Below the pieces are notes generated by a model that saw nothing but the letters and a program-made list of their open reading frames with translations, did no database searches and was not told the DNA's origin. From positions 1 to 34,167 of the forward strand of contig NZ_SMKC01000045.1 in NCBI RefSeq assembly GCF_004348315.1: 34,167 nt of DNA. The letters run 5' to 3'. Positions 14,779 through 23,319 of this stretch are shown here, piece by piece (position 1 is the stretch's first letter; each line of letters starts with the position of its first letter). Source of the stretch: Streptomyces sp. 8K308 (GTDB taxonomy: Bacteria; Actinomycetota; Actinomycetes; Streptomycetales; Streptomycetaceae). Both the position numbers and the translations under genes were made by a program.

Positions 14779-16256
14779 CGCCGCTCACCGTGGCCGTCGA
14801 GGGACTGGCCACCGACATCCGACTCCCGGACGGCGAAGGCCCCTTCCCCGCCGTCCTCATCCGCACCCCCTACGACCGGCGGCGGTACCACGCCGAGCTG
14901 CGCGGGTGGGCCCGGCGCGGATACGCCGCACTCGCCCAGGACGTGCGGGGCCGGCACTCCTCGGCGGGGACGTGGCAGCCGTACGAGAACGAGGCCGCCG
15001 ACGGAGCGGCGACCGCCCGCTGGATCAGGCGACAGCCCTGGAGCGACGGACGGTTGGTGGCGGTGGGCGCCTCCTACGCCGCACACTGCGCCCTCGCCCT
15101 CGCGCTGGAGGCACCCGGCGACGCCCGCCCCGACGCCGTCATCGCCGCCGTGCCCGCACTGGGCGCCGCCGAGACGGCTCGCGAACCCTCGGGCGTGGAG
15201 CGGCTGTCGGCCCGTGCCGGATGGTGGGCGGCGCACGGCGACCGGCGGGACTCCGACGAGGAGGCACTGGAGACCGCCCTCGCCGCCGACCCCCGACTGC
15301 TCGCGCACCTGCCGGTGAGTGACCTCCCCGCGAGACTCGGTCGCGGTCTGCCGTCCTGGCCGGGCCTGTGGCGGGAGCGCGAGCGTGGCCGGACCGGCGC
15401 ACGGGCGAGGCAGGCCGAGACGCCCCTGCTCGCGGTGGGCGGCCACCACGATCACTTCGCCGAGGAGACCTTCGCGCTGTGGCACGGCTGGGGCGGGCCC
15501 TCGGCGCGACTGCTGACGGGACCCTGGGGGCACGGCCTCGTCGCCGAACCCGGGCCCGACGCCGACTCGGCGCACCGGGTGCCTCTCGGCGACCTCTACG
15601 CGCGCTGGGCCGGCCGCGCGCTTGGCGGGGCACTACGGCACGGGCGCCACGGTGCGGTCGCGGTGGGCGGCAGCCCGCTGTGGGTGCCCGCCAACACCGA
15701 GGGCGAGCCGTACACCCCCGACATCACAGTGCTGCGCGGAGCCTCGTTCACGGCCGACCCTGACCGCCCGGTTTCCTCCGGGACATTGGCCGTCCCCCGC
15801 GACGGCGCGCCCGACCGCTGTCTGCTCGTCACCGCGCCGCTGCGGAGCCCGCTGGACGTCATCGGCCCCGCCGAGGTGCGGATCCGGGCCACCGCCGACA
15901 CGCCGTCCGCCGACTGGTTCGCCCGGCTCGCCGCGATCAACCCCGAGGGCACGGCCGAGCGGTTGGCCGTCGGCGTCGTCCGACGCGCGGATCCTCCGGG
16001 ACGGGTCGCCGAGTTCACCGTCGCGCTCGGCCGGCTCGCGCGGCGGCTCCCCGCGGGCACCCGACTCCGCCTGGAGATCGCCGGGCACCACTTCCCGGCC
16101 CACGCCCGCAACCCCCACACCGGCGACGACTCGGTCACGGCCATCCACCTGCGCGCCTCCCGGCGCGGGGTCGAGGCCGACGGCGTGGCGCTGCGGCTGC
16201 CCGTGCTCACGTCCCGTCCCGAACCCATCGATCCCGTACAGGAGATCCTGCGATGA
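14775..16256 (+). CDS. CocE/NonD-family serine hydrolase (X-Pro dipeptidyl-peptidase fold)
   Basis: 493 residues from GTG 14775. The N-terminal alpha/beta-hydrolase domain has the family sequence FPAVLIRTPYDRRRY, then ALAQDVRGRHSSAG, the nucleophile elbow VAVGASYAA (Ser100), a probable acid in GGHHDHFAEET (about D226), and the catalytic His in LTGPWGHGL (H253). The C-terminal part, about 280-493, is the jelly-roll domain of this family, ending with RLRLEIAGHHFPAHARNPHT. Relatives hydrolyse X-Pro dipeptides, cocaine ester or acylated antibiotics. Inside this locus it is the best candidate for removing the leader or trimming or deacylating the product. There is no signal peptide, so it acts in the cytoplasm. 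It overlaps both neighbours by four bases. Confidence 0.9.
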   Translation: MTPLTVAVEGLATDIRLPDGEGPFPAVLIRTPYDRRRYHAELRGWARRGYAALAQDVRGRHSSAGTWQPYENEAADGAATARWIRRQPWSDGRLVAVGASYAAHCALALALEAPGDARPDAVIAAVPALGAAETAREPSGVERLSARAGWWAAHGDRRDSDEEALETALAADPRLLAHLPVSDLPARLGRGLPSWPGLWRERERGRTGARARQAETPLLAVGGHHDHFAEETFALWHGWGGPSARLLTGPWGHGLVAEPGPDADSAHRVPLGDLYARWAGRALGGALRHGRHGAVAVGGSPLWVPANTEGEPYTPDITVLRGASFTADPDRPVSSGTLAVPRDGAPDRCLLVTAPLRSPLDVIGPAEVRIRATADTPSADWFARLAAINPEGTAERLAVGVVRRADPPGRVAEFTVALGRLARRLPAGTRLRLEIAGHHFPAHARNPHTGDDSVTAIHLRASRRGVEADGVALRLPVLTSRPEPIDPVQEILR

Positions 16257-17632
16257 CGGCGCTGCCCCTGGAAGCTCTCGTCGACCCCGTGTGCGGCATC
16301 GTCCGCAAGGTCAAGCCCGTCGAGCACCCCGTGGGCGCACCGCCCCGCTACACCGCCCTCACCGCCGAGATCGCCGACGCCCGCAGGCTCGGCCTGTGGC
16401 CCGCCGACCGGGTGTCGCTCGGCACCACCTTCGGCGACCCCGAGGGCGCCAGAACAGCCGCCATAGCCGAGGGAATCGAGCGGTACTGCGGCAACCGGGT
16501 GCCGCCACCCGGCCACCCGGCCGCGCCGCTGCGCGCCACGGCCGCCGAGCTGACCGCGAAGGGCCTGCGGCTGTACGGACCCGAGGAGCTGCCGGCCTAC
16601 GCCGACTGGCAGTACGCCCGCGAGAAGTTCCCCTACCGTCCCCTGACGCCGGACACCCCGTGTCTGTGGACGCGCGGCGAGGAACGGCTGCCCGGCGGGG
16701 AGACGGCCGAGGTCTGGGCCCCCGTCGCGCTCACCCATCTCAACTGGCGCCAGGGCGAGCTGTGTTCGCTGCCCCGCACTCACCACCTCAATTACGCGGG
16801 GATCGCCACGGGGCAGGGGTTCGACGACGCCGTCGAGCGCGGTCTGCTGGAGATCGTCGAACGCGACGCGCTCGAACTGTGGTGGCACCTCGACGGACCG
16901 ACCCGTGGCATCGACCCGGCCAGTGTGCCCGGCCTCGCCGACGACCTCGCCGGATCAGAGCTCGACGTCCGTCTCGTCGAGATGCCCTCGGAGTTCGCCC
17001 CCTGCGTGGGCGCGCTCGTTCACGACCGCCGACTTGGCCTCCACGCGGCCGGCTTCGCCTGCAAGTACGACCCGGCCGAGGCCGCCCGCAAGGCCCTGCT
17101 TGAGGCCGTCCACACCTGGATCTTCACGCAGGGCCTCGTCGAGTCCGACGGCTGGGTCTTCCAGGCCGTCGAGGCCGGGCTGCTCGCCCGCGGGCTCTAC
17201 CTGGACCACCGCGACGACCGACGCTACCTCGACGCGTGCGGTGAAGACTTCTCCCGGGTACGGGACCTGGGCGCGCACGTGCAGGTGTGGCTGGACGAGC
17301 GGATGGCGCCCGAGGCCCGGCGGTTCACCGAGCCCGCGCAGGGCGTCGTGCCCGTCGAAGCGGTCGAACGCGGCAGCCGGGAGCGACTTGAGCGCGCGCT
17401 CCACGACGGCGGCCACCGCGTCATGACGTTCGACCTCACCACCGAGGACGTGGCCGAGACGCCGCTGCGCGTGGCCCGGGTCCTCGTCTCCGGGCTCATC
17501 CCCAACGCACCCGCCGCCTTCGGCTACTTCGGCTGTCCGCGCCTTGCCAAGGCCGCCACGGGCCGGGGTTGGCGTACGACCGCGCCCAGCGCCCCGGAGG
17601 ACTTCACGCTCGCTCCTCCTCCCCACATGTGA
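16253..17632 (+). CDS. YcaO cyclodehydratase
   Basis: 459 residues from ATG 16253 (ATGA overlap with the hydrolase; AGGAGATC upstream). YcaO enzymes use ATP to activate the peptide backbone and form azolines from Ser, Thr or Cys. The sequence carries the family ATP-binding elements: AAIAEGIERY (E73, E76, R77), HHLNYAGIATGQGFDDAVERG, GLLEIVERDALELWW (E200, E203, R204) and ARKALLEAVHTWI (E284). In the first element Ala stands where most members have Ser. The C-terminus ends in LAPPPHM, comparable to the proline-rich tail of azoline-forming YcaOs. The recognition protein is separate rather than fused. With the SagB-type dehydrogenase next to it, the expected outcome is azoline then azole. The substrate should be the 41-residue peptide. 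Confidence 0.93.
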   Translation: MTALPLEALVDPVCGIVRKVKPVEHPVGAPPRYTALTAEIADARRLGLWPADRVSLGTTFGDPEGARTAAIAEGIERYCGNRVPPPGHPAAPLRATAAELTAKGLRLYGPEELPAYADWQYAREKFPYRPLTPDTPCLWTRGEERLPGGETAEVWAPVALTHLNWRQGELCSLPRTHHLNYAGIATGQGFDDAVERGLLEIVERDALELWWHLDGPTRGIDPASVPGLADDLAGSELDVRLVEMPSEFAPCVGALVHDRRLGLHAAGFACKYDPAEAARKALLEAVHTWIFTQGLVESDGWVFQAVEAGLLARGLYLDHRDDRRYLDACGEDFSRVRDLGAHVQVWLDERMAPEARRFTEPAQGVVPVEAVERGSRERLERALHDGGHRVMTFDLTTEDVAETPLRVARVLVSGLIPNAPAAFGYFGCPRLAKAATGRGWRTTAPSAPEDFTLAPPPHM

Positions 17633-17642
17633 GGGCAGCCCG

Positions 17643-18725
17643 GTGAACCTCGTCACAGCCCTCGCCCGCGCTCGCTCCGCCGAGCGGCCGGGCCCGGACA
17701 CGCCCACCACGTCCGCCGTCCCCGACTGGCCGGGACCCGCGCACTGCCTGCCGCAGGCCGGTCCCGGAGAGCTGGACCTCTGGTGGCTGCTCCGCCTCTC
17801 GCTGGCCGCCCAGGACGGCGCCGGACGGCTGCGACCGGCCCCGTCAGCGGGCGGCCTCCACCCGGTCGACGCCCAGCTTGTGATGGGAACCGACTGCCCC
17901 CTGCCGTCCGGACGCTACGGCTACGATCCGCTGCGCCACCGCGTTCACCTGCTCGCTCCCGCACCCGACGACGCCCTGCCCGGCGCGACCGTCGAGCTCT
18001 CCGTCACCGCGCGGCGCACGGCCTCCCACTACGGCCACCGCGCCTGGCCCCTGGTGCTGCTGGACACCGGACACGCCGCCGCCGCACTGTGGCTCGCGGC
18101 CCGTGCGCTCGGCGCAGCCCCGCCCGCGCTCCACCTCGATGGGTTCACCGAACGCCCGCTCGCCGCACTGCACTTCCCGCCGCCCGGGGGAGCGCGCCGG
18201 GGCGCGGACGCGCCCACTCCGCGAGAGCTGCTGGCCCGTCGCAGCGCCAAGCCGCCGCTGAAGGGCACCCCGCCGCGGGACGTGCTGCGGGCGGTACTCG
18301 CCACCGCTGTCGACGCGAGCGCAGGCGAGGTCGCCTGGTGCGCGGCCGTCGGCGAACCGCGGCCCGAACTCGTCGAGTTGGCGCCCGACGGCACCCCGCG
18401 ACGGCTCGCCTCGGGGGAGGCACGGCCGACGCTCGCCGCCTGGGCCGCGGGCCAGGGATGGATAGCCGAAGCGGGCGCCGTCCTCCTCGGATACGGCTGC
18501 CCGGCGGACGCTGACGCACCGCGGATCCGCCGGGCGCATCTGCGAGCCGGCTTCGCCGTCGGCCTTGCCCACGTGGCGGCCGGCCGACTGGGGGTGGCCA
18601 GCCGCCCCGTCGGCTCCTGGCAGCAGGCGGACCTGGGCGCCGCACTCGGCGCCGCCCCGGGCAGGGACTGGATCGTCCACGGCCTGGCCCTCGGCACGAC
18701 CCACCCTGAGGAGGGAACCTTGTGA
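17643..18725 (+). CDS. SagB-type FMN-dependent azoline dehydrogenase
   Basis: 360 residues from GTG 17643, ten bases after the YcaO stop. It belongs to the nitroreductase-like fold used in TOMM pathways to oxidize azolines to azoles. Visible family features are LRPAPSAGGLHPVDAQL (64-80), the following PLPSGRYGYDPLRHRVHLL, and the C-terminal WIVHGLALG. The protein seems to hold two nitroreductase-like halves, and the central part is variable. Acting after YcaO, it would make oxazoles from the cyclized serines of the precursor. Its stop overlaps the start of the first ABC gene (GTGA, 18722-18725), showing that transport and maturation are coupled. Catalytic Lys/Tyr residues were not assigned with confidence. 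Confidence 0.85.
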   Translation: MNLVTALARARSAERPGPDTPTTSAVPDWPGPAHCLPQAGPGELDLWWLLRLSLAAQDGAGRLRPAPSAGGLHPVDAQLVMGTDCPLPSGRYGYDPLRHRVHLLAPAPDDALPGATVELSVTARRTASHYGHRAWPLVLLDTGHAAAALWLAARALGAAPPALHLDGFTERPLAALHFPPPGGARRGADAPTPRELLARRSAKPPLKGTPPRDVLRAVLATAVDASAGEVAWCAAVGEPRPELVELAPDGTPRRLASGEARPTLAAWAAGQGWIAEAGAVLLGYGCPADADAPRIRRAHLRAGFAVGLAHVAAGRLGVASRPVGSWQQADLGAALGAAPGRDWIVHGLALGTTHPEEGTL

Positions 18726-20458
18726 TCGTCCACCCCGAACTGCGCCGCGCCACCCAGCACGCACGGCGCACCCTGCTCGTGGCCACCCTCCTCCAGGGGG
18801 CCGTCACCCTGACCCACCTCGCGCAGGCCGCGCTCCTGGCGCTCGCCCTCGCCGACGTGGCCCGGGGTGACACCGACCGCCTCCCGCTGCTCCTCGGGGC
18901 CGTGCTGGTGGTGGTCGCCGCCCGAGCGGGCCTGAGCCGCTGGCAGCGGCGCACGGCCACCCGCGCCGGGGCACGGGTCAGGGTCGGGCTGAGAGACGAA
19001 CTCGTCGCCCACCTCGGACGGCTCGGGCCCGCGCACCTGACCACCACGCGCGCCGGGGCCATCCGGACGACCCTGGTCGACGGGGTGGAGGGCGTCGACG
19101 CGTACGTCTCCCGCTACCTGCCCCAGCTCCTCATCACCCTCGCCGTGCCGCCCCTCCTGCTCGCCGCCGTGGCCGCCATCCAGCCGAGCGCTCTCCTGGG
19201 GCTCATACCCGCCCTGTTGTTCGCCCTGGTCGCGCCCCGCGCCTGGGACCGGCTCCTCGCCAAACGTGGCAAGGAACACTGGGACACCTACGAGGGGCTG
19301 GGCGCCGACTACCTCGAGGCCCTGCAGGGCATGCCCGTGCTGCGGGCAGCGGGCGCCGTCGAGCGCGTCAGAAAGCGGCTTGAGGACCGCTCGGCGGCGC
19401 TGCATCGGGCGACCGTCGCCAAGCTCCGCGTCTCCCTCGTCGACACCGGACTGACCGACCTCGCGATCCAGGGCGGCACCGTGGCCGCCGCGTTGCTCGC
19501 CGGATGGTCGGCCGTCACCGGATCGACCACGGCGACCGGCACCTACCTGGTGTTGCTTCTGACCTCCGAGTGTTTCCGGCCCGTGCGCGACCTGGCCCGC
19601 GAGTGGCACGCCGGGTACCTCGGCGCGTCGGCCGCGGACGGGCTCGCGACGCTGCGCACCGCCGAACCCGCCGTGCCCGACACGGGAGTTGCGCGCGCTG
19701 ACTGGCCGGTGCCGCCCCCCGTGTGCTTCGAGGACGTGACGTACCGCTACGACGGCGCGGAGGGCCCGGCCCTCAGCGGCGTCACCTTCACCGCCGAGGC
19801 GGGGCGCACCACCGCGATCGTCGGCCCTTCGGGCGCCGGCAAGTCCACGCTGGTCGCCCTGCTCCTGCGCCACCGCGAGCCGCGGCAGGGCCGGATCACG
19901 ATCGACGGCCACGACGTCGCCGAGTACACGCTCGACTCGCTCCGGCAGGGCATCGCCGTCGTCTCCCAGGAGACCTACCTGTTCCACGGCACCATCGCCG
20001 ACAATCTGCGCCTGGCCCGACCGGCGGCCACGGACGACGAGTTGGTTCGCGCGGCACGCACCGCCGGCATCCACGACGAGATCGCCGTCCTCCCCGCCGG
20101 CTACGCCACCGTCCTCGGCGAACGCGGCTCCACCCTCTCCGGTGGTCAGCGCCAGCGGCTCGCCCTCGCACGGGCCCTGCTGGCCGATGCCCCGGTGCTC
20201 GTCCTCGACGAGGCCACCAGCTCGGTCGACGAACGCCGCGAGGCGGACATCGTCCGGGAGCTGCTGGCCGCCGCGGGAGGCCGGACCGTCCTCGTGGTCG
20301 CCCACCGGCTCGCCGCCGCCCGGCACGCCGACCGGATCGTGGTGCTGGACGGTGGCCGGGTGGACGCCGTCGGCGAGCACGCCCCCCTGGTCCAGGCCGG
20401 CGGCGTCTACGCGAAACTCGTCACGGCCGGCCGTACCCACGAAGGAGCCGCCGCATGA
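18722..20458 (+). CDS. Exporter-fold ABC half-transporter A
   Basis: 578 residues from GTG 18722. Residues 1 to about 320 form a six-helix type IV ABC membrane domain; residues about 335-578 form the ATPase, with Walker A GPSGAGKST (368-376), the Q-loop in VVSQETYLFHGTIADNLRLA, signature LSGGQRQRL (472-480), Walker B VLVLDEAT (492-499) and the H-loop VVAHRLAAA. It is paired with the next gene, which it overlaps by ATGA, so the working unit is probably a heterodimer like CydDC. In this operon it should move the RiPP product. The direction is not certain: IrtAB and YbtPQ have the same fold but import metal-siderophores. Confidence 0.92.
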   Translation: MIVHPELRRATQHARRTLLVATLLQGAVTLTHLAQAALLALALADVARGDTDRLPLLLGAVLVVVAARAGLSRWQRRTATRAGARVRVGLRDELVAHLGRLGPAHLTTTRAGAIRTTLVDGVEGVDAYVSRYLPQLLITLAVPPLLLAAVAAIQPSALLGLIPALLFALVAPRAWDRLLAKRGKEHWDTYEGLGADYLEALQGMPVLRAAGAVERVRKRLEDRSAALHRATVAKLRVSLVDTGLTDLAIQGGTVAAALLAGWSAVTGSTTATGTYLVLLLTSECFRPVRDLAREWHAGYLGASAADGLATLRTAEPAVPDTGVARADWPVPPPVCFEDVTYRYDGAEGPALSGVTFTAEAGRTTAIVGPSGAGKSTLVALLLRHREPRQGRITIDGHDVAEYTLDSLRQGIAVVSQETYLFHGTIADNLRLARPAATDDELVRAARTAGIHDEIAVLPAGYATVLGERGSTLSGGQRQRLALARALLADAPVLVLDEATSSVDERREADIVRELLAAAGGRTVLVVAHRLAAARHADRIVVLDGGRVDAVGEHAPLVQAGGVYAKLVTAGRTHEGAAA

Positions 20459-22227
20459 GCGCCACCGTCCAGGACGGCACCACGGGCGGCCGGCAGAGCG
20501 AGGCCGCCGTGCCCGCGCGTGGGTCGCTGCGCGCCCTGCTGCCCGCGCTCGCCAGGCACCGGGCCATGATGGCCCGCACCTGTGCCGTCGCCGTCGTCGA
20601 GCAGGGCTCACTGGTCACGTTGGTGACACTGGCCGCGCATACCGTGGGAACCGCGGTCACGGAGGAACGCGCCCCTTCGACCGGCACCGTCGCCGCCCTC
20701 GTCGTCCTCGTCCTCGTCCGCGCCCTGGTGACCTGGCGCGAGATGGACCTCTCGCACGACCTGGCCTACCGGGTTCTCGCCGAGCTGCGGGTGCGGGTCT
20801 TCGACGGGCTCGCCCGCGGCGCCCCCGCCCGCGTGGCCGGCAAACGCAGCGGCGAGCTGGCCGCCACCGCGATGTCCGACGTGGAGGCCCTGGAGTTCTT
20901 CTACGCCCACACCACCGCCCAACTTCTCGCCTCGGGCATGGTGTTCACCGGCGGCGTGGCAACCCTGGCCACGGTGGAGCCGTGGCTGCTGGTGGCGGTG
21001 GGGCCGGTCGCCGCCCTGCTCGCCGCAGCCCCCTTCGCCGACGCGCGGGGCCGTGCGGTGCGCGGAGCGCGCACCAGGGCGGCCGCCGCGAAGCTGTCGG
21101 CCGACACCGTGGACACCGTCGACGGGCTGCGCGAGCTCCTCGCCTTCGGAGGACTGACGAAGCGGCGCGGCCAACTCGCGGAGCAGGGCCGGAGGGTGGG
21201 CGAGGCGCAGCGGGCCGAGGCCACCTGGGAGGCCATGGCCGCCGCCGTCCGTGACCTGCTCATCGTGTGCGCCGTCCTCGGCGTGGTGGGCGCCGCGGCC
21301 CAGTCCGCGACCTCGGGAAGGTTGCACGGCGCGTGGGTTCCGGCGGCGATGGCGCTGGCACTGTCGGTGCTGGGCCCGGTCGCCGAGTCGGCCAGGGCGC
21401 TGAGTCAGGCCATGGGCCTGCGCGGCGCGGCCGCCCGGGTCGACGCCGCGGTGAAGGCGCCCGCTCTCGCTCCGCCGCCCGCCGCGCCCCGCACACTCCC
21501 ACCGGGCCCGCTGGGCGTCCGGTTGTGCGGGGTGAGCTTCGACTACGGGGGCCGGCCGGTGCTGGACGGCGTCGATCTGACGGTCCCCGCGGGAGGGACG
21601 CTGGCCCTGGTCGGGGCCTCGGGCGCTGGCAAGTCGACCTGCGCCCACCTGCTCGCCCGGTTCTGGGATCCGATCGCCGGAGCCGTCCTCCTGGTGCCCG
21701 ACGGCGGTGAACCCGTCGATCTGCGCGACCTGTCCGATGCCCAACTCCGAAGCGTCGTCGCCGTGGTGGGCCAGGACGCCCCCCTCTTCCACGGAACCCT
21801 CGCCGACAACCTGCGCCTCGGCGCACCGGACGCGGACGAACACCTGCTGGCCGAGACGGCGAAACTGTGCGGTGTCGACGCGATCGCCCCCCTGGACACC
21901 CTGGTGGGGGAGCGCGGCGCCACCGTCTCCGGCGGCCAGCGCGCCCGCATCGCCCTCGCCCGTGCCCTGCTGCCCGGGCCGCGCGTCCTGGTGCTGGACG
22001 AGACCACCGCTCACCTGGACAACGAGGGCGACGCCCGACTCGCCGCCGCGCTCGCCACGGGCAAGCGCACGACGATCGTCATCGCCCACCGCCACACGAC
22101 CATCCGCCGTGCCGACCGCATCGCCGTCCTCGAGGCCGGCCGCATCGCGGAGGAGGGCACCTGGGAGGAACTCACCGCACGCCCCGACAGCGCGCTGAAC
22201 CGCGTGCTGGCCGTCACCGCGTCCTGA
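20455..22227 (+). CDS. Exporter-fold ABC half-transporter B
   Basis: 590 residues from ATG 20455, preceded by GAAGGAGC. The membrane domain covers about residues 30-320; the ATPase follows, with Walker A GASGAGKST (387-395), VGQDAPLFHGTLADNLRLG, signature VSGGQRARIALARALL (from 491), Walker B VLVLDETTAHLD and VIAHRHTTI. The open frame extends far upstream, but that part only shadows half-transporter A. It is the last gene of the RiPP operon and ends 16 bases before a strong terminator. Together with half-transporter A it forms the likely transport complex. The signature starts with Val rather than Leu, a small change that may make the two ATP sites unequal. Confidence 0.92.
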   Translation: MSATVQDGTTGGRQSEAAVPARGSLRALLPALARHRAMMARTCAVAVVEQGSLVTLVTLAAHTVGTAVTEERAPSTGTVAALVVLVLVRALVTWREMDLSHDLAYRVLAELRVRVFDGLARGAPARVAGKRSGELAATAMSDVEALEFFYAHTTAQLLASGMVFTGGVATLATVEPWLLVAVGPVAALLAAAPFADARGRAVRGARTRAAAAKLSADTVDTVDGLRELLAFGGLTKRRGQLAEQGRRVGEAQRAEATWEAMAAAVRDLLIVCAVLGVVGAAAQSATSGRLHGAWVPAAMALALSVLGPVAESARALSQAMGLRGAAARVDAAVKAPALAPPPAAPRTLPPGPLGVRLCGVSFDYGGRPVLDGVDLTVPAGGTLALVGASGAGKSTCAHLLARFWDPIAGAVLLVPDGGEPVDLRDLSDAQLRSVVAVVGQDAPLFHGTLADNLRLGAPDADEHLLAETAKLCGVDAIAPLDTLVGERGATVSGGQRARIALARALLPGPRVLVLDETTAHLDNEGDARLAAALATGKRTTIVIAHRHTTIRRADRIAVLEAGRIAEEGTWEELTARPDSALNRVLAVTAS

Positions 22228-22243
22228 AAGCACGGTCGGGAGC

Positions 22244-22283
22244 GTCGGCGGCCGCCCGGCGGAGGCGCCGGGCGGCCGCCGAC
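22244..22283. terminator. Long perfect terminator hairpin between convergent operons
   Basis: An 18-bp perfect inverted repeat, with arms at 22244-22261 and 22266-22283 and a GAGG loop, lies between the end of the RiPP operon and the end of the minus-strand uptake operon. It can stop transcripts from both directions. Confidence 0.9.
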
Positions 22284-22296
22284 ACGGCGTCGGGCG

Positions 22297-23319
22297 TCAG
22301 AACGCCTCGGGGTACAGCGCCGCGGCGATGTCCGTGACCGCGTCGACGTTGCCGAGCGTGCCGGGGTAGACGTCCGAGGCCGAGATGGCGACGAGGCGGT
22401 CGTTCCGCACCGCGTCGAGGTCGGGGAAGGTGCGCGTCAGGTAGTCGCGGGTGGCCTGCTCGTGCTCGGGGCTGTTAACCGTGAAGACGAGAGCCTCCGG
22501 GTCGCGTTCGGCGAGCACCTCGGGATTGATCTGGGCGGCGAAGAAGTCGGCGAACGCGGCGTCGTCCGGCCCGAAGACGTTCTCGCCGCCGGCCCGCGCG
22601 ATGATGTCGTACTCGATGCCGGCGCCGATCGCGGAGAGCGTGCTGCCTTCGACGTAGACCTGTGCGACCGTCACGGGTTCCTGGTCCGAGACGCGCGCGG
22701 CGACGTCGTCCAGTTCCGCCCGGGCCTCCTCCGCGAGCCCGGCCGCGGCCTCGGCCACGCCGAGGGCACGCCCGAGGGCTTCCAGGTCGGTGAAGAGGTC
22801 GTCGACCGTGCCGGTCATCCGGCGATCCGCGCACCCGCCGGTGGCGATGTAGGCGGCCACGCCGGCCTCGTCGAGTTGCTCGATGCTGGCGAAGCCCTGC
22901 TCGGCGGTGAACTCGTAGGCGGTGGGCGCGAACACGAAGTCGGGCGCGGCCTGAAGCAGCACCTCTCGTGTCGGCGGCGCGTCCTCGCTCAGCACCGGGA
23001 TGTCCTCGGCCTCGGCCCGCAGGTCGTCGGGCAGCGGCGCGGTGGCGGTCTGCGCCTGGCCGACCATCCGGTCGCCAAGACCCAGGCGCAGCAGCAACTC
23101 CGTCTGGGACGGGCTCAGGCCCACGATGGCCTCGGGGGCCCCCGGGAGGACGACCTCGCGGTCGCAGTTGGTCAGCACCGTCGGCTGCTCGCCGCCGGCG
23201 CCCTCGCCGTCCGCCTCGGGCTCGGTGACCCCCGAGCCACAGGCGGTCAGCGTCAGAAGGCCGAGGGAGGCCAGGGCTGTCCCGGTGGCGGCGAACCGGG
23301 AGGGGAGGCGGCGGGTCAT
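22297..23319 (-). CDS. Metallophore-type ABC substrate-binding lipoprotein (FecB/BtuF class)
   Basis: 340 residues from ATG 23319, with AAGGAG nine bases upstream and an ATGA overlap with the ATPase gene; the longer open frame upstream only shadows that ATPase. The N-terminus is basic, then hydrophobic, ending in the lipobox LTLTACGSG. The mature protein has the class III periplasmic-binding pattern: EAIVGLSPSQTELLLRLGLG, GQAQTATAPL, REVLLQAAPDFVFAP and a C-terminal RLVAISASDVYPGTLGNVDA. Such proteins bind siderophore-metal, heme or cobalamin. It is the last gene of a Zur-box-controlled operon whose end faces the RiPP operon. It is therefore the best candidate receptor for a zinc-loaded RiPP product; the ligand itself is inferred. 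Confidence 0.92.
   Translation of the reverse strand: MTRRLPSRFAATGTALASLGLLTLTACGSGVTEPEADGEGAGGEQPTVLTNCDREVVLPGAPEAIVGLSPSQTELLLRLGLGDRMVGQAQTATAPLPDDLRAEAEDIPVLSEDAPPTREVLLQAAPDFVFAPTAYEFTAEQGFASIEQLDEAGVAAYIATGGCADRRMTGTVDDLFTDLEALGRALGVAEAAAGLAEEARAELDDVAARVSDQEPVTVAQVYVEGSTLSAIGAGIEYDIIARAGGENVFGPDDAAFADFFAAQINPEVLAERDPEALVFTVNSPEHEQATRDYLTRTFPDLDAVRNDRLVAISASDVYPGTLGNVDAVTDIAAALYPEAF

Noticed and set aside
18722..22227. CydDC function (cytochrome bd assembly) for the two ABC genes
   Set aside because: No cydAB genes are present and the genes are coupled to RiPP maturation enzymes.
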